Shown here: piece by piece, positions 50,632 through 60,186 of the stretch
How the letters are laid out: each line of letters begins with the position of its first letter
Position numbering within the stretch: position 1 is the stretch's first letter
From: Bacillus xiamenensis
GTDB taxonomy: Bacteria > Bacillota > Bacilli > Bacillales > Bacillaceae
Direction: 5' to 3'
Assembly: GCF_000300535.1 (NCBI RefSeq)
Contig: NZ_AMSH01000006.1
Coordinates: forward strand, 41,464-105,463
Length of the DNA: 64,000 nt
The notes under the pieces: generated by a model
Database searches by the model: none
Told to the model about the DNA's origin: nothing
Seen by the model: only the letters and a program-made list of their open reading frames with translations
Translations under genes and position numbers: made by a program

Positions 50632-51315
50632 TCAAATATTGATGGATTCTCCGCTGTTTAACACGTGACCCACACCGCCATGCAGGCTGTCTGCAAATGC
50701 ATGAGGATCTTGCTCAATCGGCGGGAATGTACTGTAATGAATCGGAACGACCTGCTTAGCACGAAGCCATTCTGCTGCAATTCTTGCATCCTCTGGTCCC
50801 ATGGTGAAGTTATCACCAATTGGAAGGAAGGCTAGGTCAATATGATTCAGCTCCCCAATCAGCTTCATATCTGAAAAGAGGGCCGTGTCCCCAGCGTGAT
50901 AAATCGTTTTGCCTTCAGCTGTAAATAAAATTCCTGATGGCATGCCGGTATACGTAATCGTTTTTGCCTCTTCATCAATGATAGCAGAACCATGGAACGC
51001 TTGTGTGAGCTTAACTTTACCAAATTCAAACTCACGTCCGCCTCCAATAGAAAGCGGGTGCGTTTTCACCCCTTGCCAGCTTAAATAAGTGGCAAGTTCG
51101 AATGGCGCAATAACGAGCGCATCATTGTTTTTAGCGATTTCAATGGTGTCACCGACGTGATCTCCATGCCCGTGCGTGAGTAAAATGACATCCGCTTTGA
51201 CATCTTGCGGCTTGATATCTGTGTGCTTATTTCCATTTAAAAATGGATCAATCCAAATATGGTATCCGTTTGTTTCAATGTGTACGACTGAATGTCCGTG
51301 ATATGTAGCTTTCAT
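50632..51315 (-). CDS. ytkL: UPF0173 metal-dependent hydrolase YtkL
   Basis: 227 residues, metallo-beta-lactamase fold with 'HGHGDHVGD' (about 53-61), 'HAGDTALF' near 140 and 'PIHYSTFPP' near 188 as metal ligands. The ATG at 51315 has a GGTGG site; the frame upstream is ignored. The UPF0173 family has no known substrate. It follows ytkK on the same strand. Confidence 0.93.
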   Translation of the reverse strand: MKATYHGHSVVHIETNGYHIWIDPFLNGNKHTDIKPQDVKADVILLTHGHGDHVGDTIEIAKNNDALVIAPFELATYLSWQGVKTHPLSIGGGREFEFGKVKLTQAFHGSAIIDEEAKTITYTGMPSGILFTAEGKTIYHAGDTALFSDMKLIGELNHIDLAFLPIGDNFTMGPEDARIAAEWLRAKQVVPIHYSTFPPIEQDPHAFADSLHGGVGHVLNSGESINI

Positions 51316-51381
51316 GTGAGTATATCCACCTTTCGAATTTGATCTCATTTCATCTATTCCCTCTATAAAAAGCTGAAAAAC

Positions 51382-52137
51382 TTAGTGTCTGTGAATCACG
51401 TTAAGACCACCTGTCGCTTCAATAACGGTTCCTGTAATCAGGTCAGAGCGGTCATCGCATAAAAAGGAGATAATTCGTCCGATATCTTCTCCAGTACCAG
51501 ACCTGCCAATTGGTGTTTCATCGTCTTTCATCTGACGGGCTGCTTCTATTGTCGATTCTTTCATATCTCCAACGATTTTGCCTGGACAAACCATATTGGC
51601 CGTGATGCCATTTTCAGCTTCCTCTATCGCAATGGTTTTCGTCAATGACGCCAGTCCCACTTTTGCCGCTCCAAAGGCTGATCTGTGCATCCAGCCTGGT
51701 GCATGATCTGCCCCTTGGAAGCCATACGTAATGATGCGGCCAAAGCCTTGCTTTCTCATCATGGGGATGACCATTCGGAACAAATGGAACACCGCAGATA
51801 GGTTGCCTTCCATCATTTGATACCATTCATCTTCAGAGTAATCTGCGAGTTTCTTTCGTTCAAAAATATAAGGCCCGGCATTATTGATTAGAGCGTCAAT
51901 CCGCCCAAACCGCTCTATTGCCAGCTCGACCATGTTTTTTAAATCTTCTTTGTTTGTCACATCACCTTGGACAAATTGAAGCTTATCTTCATATTCCTGC
52001 AATTCTTCTTTCATCTGCCGCACAGCTTCATCATCACTTCGATAATTCACTGTCACAGAATACCCCATATTCAGTAAAGACTCGGTGACTTTCCGGCCAA
52101 GCCCTTTAGAACCCGCTGTTATTAATGCGTGTCGCAC
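51382..52137 (-). CDS. ytkK: SDR-family protein YtkK with altered active site
   Basis: 251 residues with a short-chain dehydrogenase fold: cofactor motif 'GSKGLGR' (9-15) and 'NNAG' (85-88). At the catalytic centre the Tyr of YxxxK is Phe155 ('FGAAK', Lys159 kept) and the usual Ser 13 residues earlier is Gly142. The start is GTG with AGGAGGAG upstream. The B. subtilis gene at this spot is annotated as a possible 3-oxoacyl-ACP reductase; with these changes ordinary oxidoreductase chemistry is doubtful and a binding or other role is possible. Confidence 0.85.
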   Translation of the reverse strand: MRHALITAGSKGLGRKVTESLLNMGYSVTVNYRSDDEAVRQMKEELQEYEDKLQFVQGDVTNKEDLKNMVELAIERFGRIDALINNAGPYIFERKKLADYSEDEWYQMMEGNLSAVFHLFRMVIPMMRKQGFGRIITYGFQGADHAPGWMHRSAFGAAKVGLASLTKTIAIEEAENGITANMVCPGKIVGDMKESTIEAARQMKDDETPIGRSGTGEDIGRIISFLCDDRSDLITGTVIEATGGLNVIHRH

Positions 52138-52198
52138 ACAATCTCCTCCTAAAGCAAAGGTTGCAAGTTCATGTGTTTCTCATACTATCTTTACTTTA

Positions 52199-53137
52199 CT
52201 ATAAACCGGCTCCCTTCGCACTTTTGAACCCTTCATTTTTGCTCGTAAACCGTACAGGGTGATTCATCCACTTTTTCATATCCCATGAGCCATGGATATC
52301 GAGAAGGAGCGAAACAAAACGATAGCATTCTCTCACCTCATGAAGCTGGCGAGGAAGCGGACAAATCTCTTCATAGCCCGCTTGAACATCCTGTGCAGCT
52401 TCTTTCGTCAAAAGGTATTCCAGTGCAATAAAATCAAACGCAGCTGGTCCATATACGACATATTCCGTATCAACTAGACTCGTCACTTGATCATTTTTTT
52501 CAATATATTGCGACGGATCTAAATCAATTAAAATGAGACTGGCTGAATCAGGAGGCCTCAGCTTGCCAAGCTTTTGCTGCACAATTTCTGCATAACACTG
52601 AAGTTCAGTCTGATCAGCGTAATAGCAGCTGATCAGTTTGGACACGGCCTTTTTTAACAGAGCATGAAATTCTCTCAAATGCCGCTTTTCAGCTCCGTAT
52701 ACTGCACCGAAAGAGTGGATTCGATCTGAATGAAGACGTGCTAGTTTCCTCCCATAATCTTGATAGAAGTTTGATGAACGACCCTCAAAAGATGTTAAAG
52801 GTGTTCCTTCTACTTTTTCCATGATATAAAAATATCTCCCTGCCTTCTTCACTTTACGAACAACTTCTGGAATATGAAAGGAATTCGTATGAGACAGCTT
52901 TTGATTGATTTGATCGATATGCTCTTGTACAGTATGGGCATCTACTCCATAGATCATGTTGATCCCAAAGACAAATTCACTTTCTTCTCTTGCCATTTTA
53001 GGAGATTTAATCACGTATTCCGTTTGATCTTGTAAGGAGACAAGCCACACATCATTAGCCCGTCCGGCATATTGTTCTCCTAACGTTTTAACTGATACGA
53101 TCGGTTGATGAAACAAAGCCTCCAGCGTTTTCTTCAT
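52199..53137 (-). CDS. APH/choline-kinase-like phosphotransferase family protein
   Basis: 312 residues resembling aminoglycoside/small-molecule kinases. A Lys-containing N-lobe 'EYVIKSP' (40-46), 'FYIMEKVEGTPL' hinge (103-114), a catalytic-loop-like 'LIDLDPSQ' at 203-210 (Asp205; the usual His before it and Asn after are not present) and a DFG-like 'LVDTEY' (Asp223). Substrate unknown; antibiotic resistance should not be assumed. I recall no B. subtilis gene at this place. It lies between argH and ytkK in the same orientation. Confidence 0.78.
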   Translation of the reverse strand: MKKTLEALFHQPIVSVKTLGEQYAGRANDVWLVSLQDQTEYVIKSPKMAREESEFVFGINMIYGVDAHTVQEHIDQINQKLSHTNSFHIPEVVRKVKKAGRYFYIMEKVEGTPLTSFEGRSSNFYQDYGRKLARLHSDRIHSFGAVYGAEKRHLREFHALLKKAVSKLISCYYADQTELQCYAEIVQQKLGKLRPPDSASLILIDLDPSQYIEKNDQVTSLVDTEYVVYGPAAFDFIALEYLLTKEAAQDVQAGYEEICPLPRQLHEVRECYRFVSLLLDIHGSWDMKKWMNHPVRFTSKNEGFKSAKGAGL

Positions 53138-53221
53138 GATCTGCTGTCACTCCTTCCTCAGCTTGACTCTGGTACGCTTTCATTTTCTCCACTGATGATC
53201 AATCTCCTTTTTTCATTACAA

Positions 53222-53249
53222 AAAACCATCCGTATCAACGAATGGTTTT
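53222..53249 (-). terminator. Terminator of argGH
   Basis: AAAACCATTCG and CGGATGGTTTT (11 bp, one wobble) with T-run on the minus strand after argH. Confidence 0.86.
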
Positions 53250-53255
53250 GGTGAG

Positions 53256-54629
53256 TTACGCTAGGCAGGCTTTTGCTTTTTCTAAAGCAAGCTGAATTTG
53301 TTTGAATCCAGTTCCACCTGCACTTGTTCTTTTTTCAACCGCAACATATGGATCAAGAACGGTGTAAATGTCTTGTTCAAAGAGGCCGCTTGCTTCTGTG
53401 AATGTTTCGAAAGAAAGATCACTTAAGTAGATGCCTTTTTGAATGCACGTATACACAAGTTTTCCAACGATTTCGTGTGCTTCACGGAATGGCATGCCTT
53501 TTTTCGCAAGATAGTCTGCCACTTCTGTCGCATTTGAGAAATCTTCTTTTGTTGCCTTTTTCATGACATCCTCGTTCACTGTCATCGTTTGAATCATGCC
53601 TGTGAAGATTTGCAGACTGCCAGCGATGGTTTTCACTGTATCAAACATGCCTTCTTTGTCCTCTTGCAGGTCTTTGTTATACGTAAGCGGCAAGCCTTTC
53701 ATAATGGTGAGAAGCCCCATCAGGTTGCCATATACACGACCTGTTTTCCCGCGGATCAATTCTGCCATATCCGGGTTTTTCTTTTGCGGCATCATGCTGC
53801 TGCCTGTTGCGTACGTGTCATCAAGTTCAATGAATTTGAATTCTTGAGAGCACCATAAAATGATTTCTTCACAAAGACGTGAGAGATGCATCATCACAAG
53901 GCTACTATTAGACAAGAATTCTAAAATGAAGTCCCGATCACTTACGCCATCAAGGCTGTTCTCGTAAATATGATCAAAGCCAAGCAGCTCTGCTGTATAT
54001 TCACGATCAATTGGGAATGTCGTTCCTGCTAACGCCCCGCACCCAAGCGGGGAGACGTTAATCCGCTTCAAAGAATCTTGAAAGCGCGCTTTGTCACGCT
54101 CAAGCATCCAAAAATACGCAAGCATATGATGGGCAAAGGAAATAGGCTGTGCACGCTGCAGGTGCGTATATCCTGGAAAGATCGTTTCAACGTGCTGTTC
54201 TGCCTTTTCTACAAGCACCGTTTGAAAGGAAGAGATCAGCTCAATGATATGCTCTACTTGGTTATTCAAATATAAATGCATATCGGTTGCGACCTGATCA
54301 TTCCGGCTTCTCGCTGTGTGCAATTTGCCTCCAAGCGGACCAATCTCATCAATGAGCATTTTTTCAAGGTTTAGATGAATATCCTCATAGTCTACTGAGA
54401 AATCGAGTTCATCCGCCTCTGCCTTTTTCATCAGGGTATTCAATCCGTCTTTGATGACAGCGGCCTCCTCATCGCCGAGGATACCGCATTTATTCAGCAT
54501 ACTTGCATGGGCAAGGGAGCCGGTCAGATCTTCTTTGACTAATTGTTTGTCGAAATGAATGGACGCGCCAAACTCATCGACCCATTTTTCTGGTGTTTTT
54601 TGAAATCGGCCTCCCCAAAGCTTTTTCAT
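53256..54629 (-). CDS. argH: Argininosuccinate lyase
   Basis: Last step of arginine synthesis: splits argininosuccinate into arginine and fumarate. 457 residues of the fumarase/aspartase superfamily; signature '[20 protein letters not shown]' (about 276-295) holds the catalytic Ser loop. The ATG overlaps the argG stop by 4 bases (ATGA), so the genes are translationally coupled. Confidence 0.98.
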   Translation of the reverse strand: MKKLWGGRFQKTPEKWVDEFGASIHFDKQLVKEDLTGSLAHASMLNKCGILGDEEAAVIKDGLNTLMKKAEADELDFSVDYEDIHLNLEKMLIDEIGPLGGKLHTARSRNDQVATDMHLYLNNQVEHIIELISSFQTVLVEKAEQHVETIFPGYTHLQRAQPISFAHHMLAYFWMLERDKARFQDSLKRINVSPLGCGALAGTTFPIDREYTAELLGFDHIYENSLDGVSDRDFILEFLSNSSLVMMHLSRLCEEIILWCSQEFKFIELDDTYATGSSMMPQKKNPDMAELIRGKTGRVYGNLMGLLTIMKGLPLTYNKDLQEDKEGMFDTVKTIAGSLQIFTGMIQTMTVNEDVMKKATKEDFSNATEVADYLAKKGMPFREAHEIVGKLVYTCIQKGIYLSDLSFETFTEASGLFEQDIYTVLDPYVAVEKRTSAGGTGFKQIQLALEKAKACLA

Positions 54630-55837
54630 GCTTTAACCTGCTCCTTTTTATTCACGATGCTGTTTACTTTTGTTGGTAAACCCCAAAGGTTAATAAATCC
54701 TACAGCTGCATCATGATCGAATTCATCTGCTTTTGTGTAAGTCGCTAGATTTTCATCATAAAGTGAATATGGTGATTTACGTCCTTCTACAATGGCATGG
54801 CCTTTAAATAGTTTCACACGTACAACACCTGTTACGTTCTTTTGTGTTTCTTGTAAGAATGCATCTAGTGCTGCTTTTAGTGGTGAGAACCATAGGCCGT
54901 TGTATATTAATTCAGCCATTTTTTGTTCAACGATTGGCTTAAAATGCGCCACTTCTTTGACAAGTGTTAAGTCTTCAAGCTCTTTATGTGCTTTTAATAG
55001 TGTAACTGCGCCTGGGCACTCGTACACTTCACGAGATTTGATTCCAACAAGACGGTTTTCCACGTGATCGATTCTGCCAACACCATGCTGACCAGCGACT
55101 TCATTTAAATGAAGGATGAGATCAGATAATGAATACTGGATACCGTCAATGGCTGTTGGTTTTCCTTTTTCAAACGTGATTTCAATGATCTCAGGTGTGT
55201 CAGGTGTTTTTTCAAGTGGGTTTGTCAGGTCATATGCACCTTCTGGCGGCGCAGCCCAAGGATCTTCTAAGATGCCGCATTCGTTACTTCTGCCCCAAAG
55301 GTTTTGGTCAATTGAATACGGGCTGTCTAAGTTAATCGGAATTGGAATGCCGTGTTTTTGTGCATATTCGATTTCTTCATCACGAGACCATTTCCATTCA
55401 CGCACTGGTGCAAGAACTTCTAGGTCTGGATTCAATGCTTTAATGGATACTTCGAAACGAACTTGGTCGTTTCCTTTTCCAGTACATCCGTGTGCAACGG
55501 CTACTGCATTTTCTTTCTCTGCTACTTCCACTAATTTCTTTGCAATAAGCGGACGAGATAGTGCAGACACAAGCGGGTATTTCCCTTCATACATCGTGTG
55601 TGCTTGCAGTGCAGCAAGTGCAAATTCTTCAGCAAATTCTTCTTTTGCGTCGATCATGTATGATTGAACGGCTCCGACTTGAAGTGCTTTTTGCTGAACG
55701 AATGCTAAGTCTTTTCCTTCACCTACATCCAGGCAGCAAGCGACAACCTCGTATCCTTGCTCTTGTAACCATTTAACTGCAACAGAGGTATCAAGACCTC
55801 CGGAATATGCTAATACGACTTTTTTATTTTGTGACAT
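54626..55837 (-). CDS. argG: Argininosuccinate synthase
   Basis: Joins citrulline and aspartate using ATP. 403 residues from the ATG at 55837 (GAGAGGAG upstream); the open frame extends 27 codons further without a site. The N-type ATP pyrophosphatase P-loop '[10 protein letters not shown]' (10-19) and the citrulline/aspartate site '[14 protein letters not shown]' (about 115-128) are clear. First gene of argGH, with ArgR/AhrC-like sites upstream. Confidence 0.98.
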   Translation of the reverse strand: MSQNKKVVLAYSGGLDTSVAVKWLQEQGYEVVACCLDVGEGKDLAFVQQKALQVGAVQSYMIDAKEEFAEEFALAALQAHTMYEGKYPLVSALSRPLIAKKLVEVAEKENAVAVAHGCTGKGNDQVRFEVSIKALNPDLEVLAPVREWKWSRDEEIEYAQKHGIPIPINLDSPYSIDQNLWGRSNECGILEDPWAAPPEGAYDLTNPLEKTPDTPEIIEITFEKGKPTAIDGIQYSLSDLILHLNEVAGQHGVGRIDHVENRLVGIKSREVYECPGAVTLLKAHKELEDLTLVKEVAHFKPIVEQKMAELIYNGLWFSPLKAALDAFLQETQKNVTGVVRVKLFKGHAIVEGRKSPYSLYDENLATYTKADEFDHDAAVGFINLWGLPTKVNSIVNKKEQVKA

Positions 55838-55874
55838 GTTTGAAAAGCTCCTCTCGCTTGTTTTGATTCTGTGA

Positions 55875-55925
55875 ATGTTTTTTTGCATAAAAATAAGTTT
55901 TAATTTATAAACATGCATTTAGTAT
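55875..55925 (-). promoter_or_regulatory. Candidate AhrC/ArgR operators upstream of argG
   Basis: AT-rich boxes related to the AhrC consensus CATGAATAAAAATKCAAK: TTGCATAAAAATAAG at about 55883-55897 and a second TAAACATGCATTTA at about 55907-55920 on the plus strand. The matches are partial (about 11 of 18), as is usual for ARG boxes. Confidence 0.45.
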
Positions 55926-55970
55926 GTATACACTGTAACAAGGAAAAATTGTTTTTTCAACCCCTTTATG

Positions 55971-56002
55971 AAAAAAACTCTGCCAAATTTTTTGGGCAGA
56001 GT
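55971..56002 (-). terminator. moaB terminator
   Basis: ACTCTGCC and GGCAGAGT (8 bp) followed by TTTTTTT on the minus strand. Confidence 0.87.
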
Positions 56003-56011
56003 CATTTTGGG

Positions 56012-56527
56012 TTATATTTGATCTTTTTCAAGCTCACGTATGACGTGTGGGAGCTCTGGAATGATGAGTTTTGTCATGGCTAAACGTACCGCTCCGGTAG
56101 ATCCCGGTGTGGCAAAGACGGCTTTTTTGTTCATCACCCCTGCCGTCGCTCTAGATAAGATAGCGGCTGATCCAATATCTTCTGTATAGCTTAGCATGCG
56201 AAAGATTTCGCCAAAGCCAGGCAGTTCTTTTGAGAAAAGAGGTGTAATGGATTCAATGGTGACATCCCTTGCTGCAATACCAGTTCCCCCGTTTAACAAG
56301 ACGGCATCAATCTTCGCTTCACTCGTTCCTTCTAATACAGCGTCTTGAATCGCTCCAATGTCATCCTTTACAATATCGTATGCCAAAATGAGATGCCCCT
56401 GTTCTTTAAGCAAATCAATCATCAGGCGGCCGCTTTTATCTGTTTCTTTTGTCCTTGTATCACTGACTGTAATGACTTTTATGTTCAGCCTCTTTTTCGC
56501 TTCTCGTTTATGTTCTTCAACGCTCAT
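56012..56527 (-). CDS. moaB: Molybdenum cofactor biosynthesis protein MoaB
   Basis: 171 residues of the MoaB/MogA family that adenylates molybdopterin. Motifs 'VITVSDTRTKETDKSG' (18-33) and 'LLNGGTGIAARDVTIESI' (about 78-95) are typical. In B. subtilis moaB lies between argG and ackA, apart from the main mo cluster, as here. The function beyond family assignment is not tested. Confidence 0.95.
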   Translation of the reverse strand: MSVEEHKREAKKRLNIKVITVSDTRTKETDKSGRLMIDLLKEQGHLILAYDIVKDDIGAIQDAVLEGTSEAKIDAVLLNGGTGIAARDVTIESITPLFSKELPGFGEIFRMLSYTEDIGSAAILSRATAGVMNKKAVFATPGSTGAVRLAMTKLIIPELPHVIRELEKDQI

Positions 56528-56592
56528 TGCTCACACCGTCCCTTTCACTTCGTATTGCACCACATTATAGCATGCTGCTTTGAATAGAAAAA

Positions 56593-56619
56593 AGCTCTTT
56601 CCCTTATAGGGAAAGAGCT
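56593..56619 (-). terminator. ackA terminator
   Basis: AGCTCTTTCCC and GGGAAAGAGCT (11 bp perfect) with T-run on the minus strand after ackA. Confidence 0.9.
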
Positions 56620-56629
56620 GCACAACTTA

Positions 56630-57814
56630 TTACGCTAAACGCATAACGTCTCTTGCAATCATGACTTCTTCGTTCGTTGGAATGACAATCACTTTTACAG
56701 GAGAGTGCGGGTAGCTGATGAATGCTTCTTCGCCTCTCATGTTGTTAAGAGAAGGATCCCAGTATACGCCCATGAATTCTAGACCACGAAGTACACGTGC
56801 TCTCACTTCTGAACTGTTTTCACCGATACCAGCTGTGAAAATGATTGCATCTACGCCATTCATTCTCGCTGCATAAGAACCGATGTATTTATGAATACGG
56901 CTTGCAAAAATATCAAGCGCTACTTCTGCACGGTCGTTTCCTTCTTCTGTTGCTTCTTCGATATCACGAAGATCACTTGAAAGACCAGACACCCCTAAAA
57001 GACCACTCTTCTTATTTAAAGTAGAAAGAACTTCTTCAGCAGTATGTCCTGTTTTCTCCATAATAAATGGAATAAGGGCAGGGTCAATGTTACCTGAACG
57101 TGTACCCATCGCAACACCCGCAAGTGGTGTGAAGCCCATTGATGTATCGATTGATTTTCCGCCTTCAACTGCGGCAATACTTGCACCGTTTCCTAAGTGA
57201 CAAGAAATCAAACGAAGCTCTTCAAGAGGACGGCCTAATAGCTCTGCTGCACGCTCTGTGACGAATTTGTGGCTTGTCCCGTGGAATCCGTATTTACGAA
57301 TACCATATTTTTTGTAGTAGTCGTATGGAAGGCTGTATAGGTAAGACTGCTCTGGCATCGTTTGGTGGAAGGCTGTATCGAACACAGCCACCGCTGGAAC
57401 GTCAGGCAGAATTTGTTTGAATGCTTTGATTCCTACAACGTTTGCAGGGTTGTGAAGTGGTGCAAGCTCAGAAAGCTGATCAATTTCATTGATGACTTCG
57501 TCTGTTAATAGAACAGAATCGCTGAACTTTTCTCCACCGTGAACGACGCGGTGTCCTACACCATCAATTTCGTTAAAGTCTTTGATGATGTTGAATTCAA
57601 TGAGCTTTTCAAGCAGCATTTTTACCGCTACTGCGTGATCTGGGATATCAGTGACTTCTGTTTTCTTTTCTCCATCTACAGAAATCGTAAAGATACTGTT
57701 GTCCATTCCAATTCTTTCAACAAGACCTTTCGTTAAAACGGTTTCTTCTGGCATATTGAACAATTGAAATTTAAGAGATGAGCTTCCTGCGTTGATTGCA
57801 ATAATTTTGGACAT
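56630..57814 (-). CDS. ackA: Acetate kinase
   Basis: Makes ATP and acetate from acetyl phosphate in overflow metabolism. 394 residues of the ASKHA fold: '[13 protein letters not shown]' (7-19), catalytic Asp in '[14 protein letters not shown]' (about 142-155), '[23 protein letters not shown]' and a C-terminal '[12 protein letters not shown]'. AAAAGGAG lies before the ATG. A cre is placed at the activating distance from the likely promoter. Confidence 0.98.
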   Translation of the reverse strand: MSKIIAINAGSSSLKFQLFNMPEETVLTKGLVERIGMDNSIFTISVDGEKKTEVTDIPDHAVAVKMLLEKLIEFNIIKDFNEIDGVGHRVVHGGEKFSDSVLLTDEVINEIDQLSELAPLHNPANVVGIKAFKQILPDVPAVAVFDTAFHQTMPEQSYLYSLPYDYYKKYGIRKYGFHGTSHKFVTERAAELLGRPLEELRLISCHLGNGASIAAVEGGKSIDTSMGFTPLAGVAMGTRSGNIDPALIPFIMEKTGHTAEEVLSTLNKKSGLLGVSGLSSDLRDIEEATEEGNDRAEVALDIFASRIHKYIGSYAARMNGVDAIIFTAGIGENSSEVRARVLRGLEFMGVYWDPSLNNMRGEEAFISYPHSPVKVIVIPTNEEVMIARDVMRLA

Positions 57815-57937
57815 TCTTGTCGCTCCTTTTACTCTGTTGTTATATAAGGTTTCACGTTTTTTCCGGTGCTATATTCAACCTGTTGAACGGGTCTTTTATA
57901 GTTTAACGATAAGTCCGAAAAATATCTGACTTTTTCA

Positions 57938-57965
57938 TTTAAACATTGAAAACTTTGCATTTCAA
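57938..57965 (-). promoter_or_regulatory. Likely ackA promoter
   Basis: Minus strand TTGAAA, 16 bases, TTTAAA. It is a weak promoter, as expected for one activated by CcpA. The start would be near 57931, placing the cre centre near -56. Confidence 0.5.
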
Positions 57966-57979
57966 GTACACCTTCGAAC

Positions 57980-57993
57980 TGTTACCGCTTACA
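57980..57993 (-). promoter_or_regulatory. cre (CcpA) site upstream of ackA
   Basis: TGTAAGCGGTAACA on the minus strand matches TGWAARCGYTWNCW at 13 of 14. Its upstream position fits CcpA activation of ackA, known in B. subtilis. Confidence 0.78.
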
Positions 57994-58022
57994 TCGATAA
58001 GTCGTTATTTTCTGAATAATAA

Positions 58023-58048
58023 AATAGCCAGACATCACTCTGGCTATT
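58023..58048 (-). terminator. ytxK terminator
   Basis: AATAGCCAGA and TCTGGCTATT (10 bp) with a TTTTATT tail on the minus strand; it overlaps the ytxK stop region. Confidence 0.72.
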
Positions 58049-59018
58049 CTTTCGTTTCTTTTTCTTCAATAAACCACTGGTCTAATTTTCTCATGACACT
58101 CACCATCGCTTCCTTCTGTGAGAAAGATGGAAGGTTCGCAAACAGCATCCGTTTCGGCGCTTTTAGTCCTTCTTTTTTCTTTTGCATCACAAATAGGCTT
58201 TTGGCGTGCTTTTTGTCTTTGAACATGGAGACTGGCAGCTGAATTAAAGCATTCATATACGCGTGATCTTTGATGAAATCCTTCAATTGCACGCTTTCTT
58301 TTCCTTCAAACAAATCGTTTGGAATGATGAAGAATAAGAAGCCGCCTTCTTTCGTGTAACGAAGACTTTGTTCAATGAATAAATAATGGGCAAAGGAATG
58401 ACCTTCTTTTGCCTTTAATTCATAGTCTGCCGCACGCTCATCATTTGGATAATAGCCGACTGGAAGACTGCACACGGTCACATCTGCCGGTGAGATGAGA
58501 AGCGGCTCAAGGCTGTCCTGATGGAAAAGCTCTACTTCTTTCTCTTCTAAATTCGCCTGTGCCCAAGCAATTTTAATGAGCACATCATCAATTTCAGAGG
58601 CAAAACCACGTTTTGTTTCTGCAGTGAGATTGTTTAAGACTGCTAGCAGTAAATTCCCTGTTCCTGCTGCTGGATCAAAGACAATCAGCTCTTTTTGTTC
58701 TTCTAAAAATTTATTGACCAAATAGCTGACAAACAGACCAATTGTATCAGGTGTCATCTGCCGGTTTGGATGTGAAATATCCTTTTGTCCTTTTAATACG
58801 GCGAGCTGAAACGCTTTACGAATCTGCTCATGATCATAAGAGGCGAAATCTGCTTTCTCTATTAAATCTTTTAGTAAACCGTTTCGATCATTTGCCTGGA
58901 AAAAGGCTTCTCCTGCTTCTGCCAATGCTTCAATATAGGAAATGTCCTGTTCCTTTTTTAAACGAATGGACGCTGTATCGAGCAGCTCAAAAATCGTACT
59001 CACTTGATCTTTCTGCAA
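58044..59018 (-). CDS. ytxK: Class I SAM-dependent methyltransferase YtxK
   Basis: 324 residues with an N6-adenine-type methyltransferase fold. SAM motif I 'FDPAAGTGNLLLAVL' (about 112-126) is intact, but the motif IV position reads 'SLPVGYY' instead of NPPY/F, so adenine methylation is doubtful. A helical N-terminal region (1-80) precedes the fold. TTG start with GAGGAGAG upstream. Conserved between ackA and tpx in Bacillus; substrate unknown. Confidence 0.9.
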   Translation of the reverse strand: MQKDQVSTIFELLDTASIRLKKEQDISYIEALAEAGEAFFQANDRNGLLKDLIEKADFASYDHEQIRKAFQLAVLKGQKDISHPNRQMTPDTIGLFVSYLVNKFLEEQKELIVFDPAAGTGNLLLAVLNNLTAETKRGFASEIDDVLIKIAWAQANLEEKEVELFHQDSLEPLLISPADVTVCSLPVGYYPNDERAADYELKAKEGHSFAHYLFIEQSLRYTKEGGFLFFIIPNDLFEGKESVQLKDFIKDHAYMNALIQLPVSMFKDKKHAKSLFVMQKKKEGLKAPKRMLFANLPSFSQKEAMVSVMRKLDQWFIEEKETKE

Positions 59019-59064
59019 TGCTTTTCTCTCCTCGCTTTGCTAAAAGCTATATATTCTCATTGAA

Positions 59065-59093
59065 AAGAGCCCCAGTATGAAGCCGGAGCTCTT
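59065..59093 (-). terminator. tpx terminator
   Basis: AAGAGCTCC and GGGGCTCTT (9 bp with a G-U pair) followed by TTTTC on the minus strand. Confidence 0.75.
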
Positions 59094-59106
59094 GTCGATG
59101 CTGCTT

Positions 59107-59607
59107 TTATAACAGTGCTTTTGCAGCTTCAATGGCCTTTTCATAATTTGGATGATTCGTTGCTTCGCTTACGTATTCAGTGTAAACCACTTTTCCGCTC
59201 GGGTCTAATACGAAGACTGCACGCGCCAATAAACGCAATTCTTTCATATAAACACCAAATGCTTCACCAAAAGACATATCTCTATGATCAGATAATGTTT
59301 CGACATTTTCAATTCCGTTTGCTCCGCACCAGCGTGCTTGTGCAAATGGAAGGTCTGCACTAATCGTATAAATATTGACTGGACCTAAACCAGCTGCCTC
59401 TTCATTGAAACGTCTTGTTTGTGCGTCACACACACCTGTATCAATAGAAGGAATCACTGAGATGATCGTCACTTTTCCTGTTAAATCAGAAAGTGAAACT
59501 TCCCCTAGTGAGTTCGTTAATACCGTAAAATCAGGAGCCTGCTCGCCTACTTTCACTTCATTCCCTACAAGCGTTACTGGGCTCCCTTTAAATGTGATCG
59601 ATGCCAA
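59107..59607 (-). CDS. tpx: Thiol peroxidase Tpx
   Basis: Atypical 2-Cys peroxiredoxin that reduces peroxides with thioredoxin. 166 residues; peroxidatic Cys60 in '[17 protein letters not shown]' and resolving Cys94 in 'ARWCGANG'. The start is a TTG with GGGAGGAATT upstream, giving the usual '[12 protein letters not shown]' N-terminus. Monocistronic with terminators on both sides. Confidence 0.97.
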   Translation of the reverse strand: MASITFKGSPVTLVGNEVKVGEQAPDFTVLTNSLGEVSLSDLTGKVTIISVIPSIDTGVCDAQTRRFNEEAAGLGPVNIYTISADLPFAQARWCGANGIENVETLSDHRDMSFGEAFGVYMKELRLLARAVFVLDPSGKVVYTEYVSEATNHPNYEKAIEAAKALL

Positions 59608-59690
59608 AACAATTCCTCCCTTATCAAATGTATGGTTCTATCATAGTAGAGAACGCCAAAAACTGCAAAGCCTAATCGTCCATTTTGAAA

Positions 59691-59722
59691 AAAAAGTTAA
59701 CTGCATCGCAGCTAACTTTTTA
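59691..59722 (-). terminator. Terminator after ytfJ
   Basis: AAAAAGTTAGCTGC..GCAGTTAACTTTTT (14 bp, one mismatch) with T-run on the minus strand. Confidence 0.87.
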
Positions 59723-60172
59723 AAGGTCTATGTCATCTAGTTTTCGTTCTTTGTGACGGTGCTCCCGTTCATCCTTCTTAAACATGTGCTGAAGACGTTC
59801 AATTGCTTGAGGAGCAGAATCCAATATTTTATCGAGCAGATGTGTGTGTTCATCCAAATGAAGCATTCGAACACCATTTGTTCCCACAATTAAAAAGGCG
59901 ATTGGTGTAATGGATACCCCGCCGCCGCTTCCGCCGCCAAATGGGAGTTTCGGTTCTTTTCGTTCTTGTTCATCAGAACGTTTTTCTTTCTTTTGGTTAC
60001 CGTTGAATTCACTGCCGCCGGCTGCAAATCCAAAACCGACCTTTGACACAGTGAGAATGACACTGCCGTCAGGGGTTTCGACTGGATCGCCGATGATCGT
60101 ATTCACATCAATCATTTCTTTTAAGTTTTCCATCGCTGTCTTCATGAGACCTTGGATTGGATGATCTGCCAT
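59720..60172 (-). CDS. ytfJ: GerW-family sporulation protein YtfJ
   Basis: 150 residues. 'NTIIGDPVETPDGSVILTVSKVGFGFAAGG' (about 25-54) and a Gly-rich stretch 'LPFGGGSGGGVSITPIAFLIV' (about 75-95) are the YtfJ/GerW signature. GerW-type proteins affect germination responses in spores. It follows ytfI by 14 bases on the same strand; AAGGAGG lies before the ATG. Confidence 0.92.
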   Translation of the reverse strand: MADHPIQGLMKTAMENLKEMIDVNTIIGDPVETPDGSVILTVSKVGFGFAAGGSEFNGNQKKEKRSDEQERKEPKLPFGGGSGGGVSITPIAFLIVGTNGVRMLHLDEHTHLLDKILDSAPQAIERLQHMFKKDEREHRHKERKLDDIDL

Positions 60173-60186
60173 TTTCGGGTTCCTCC

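Noticed and set aside
55116..55667. 183-codon plus-strand frame antisense to argG
   Set aside because: Entirely inside a conserved gene on the other strand, Ser-rich shadow composition, no start signal.
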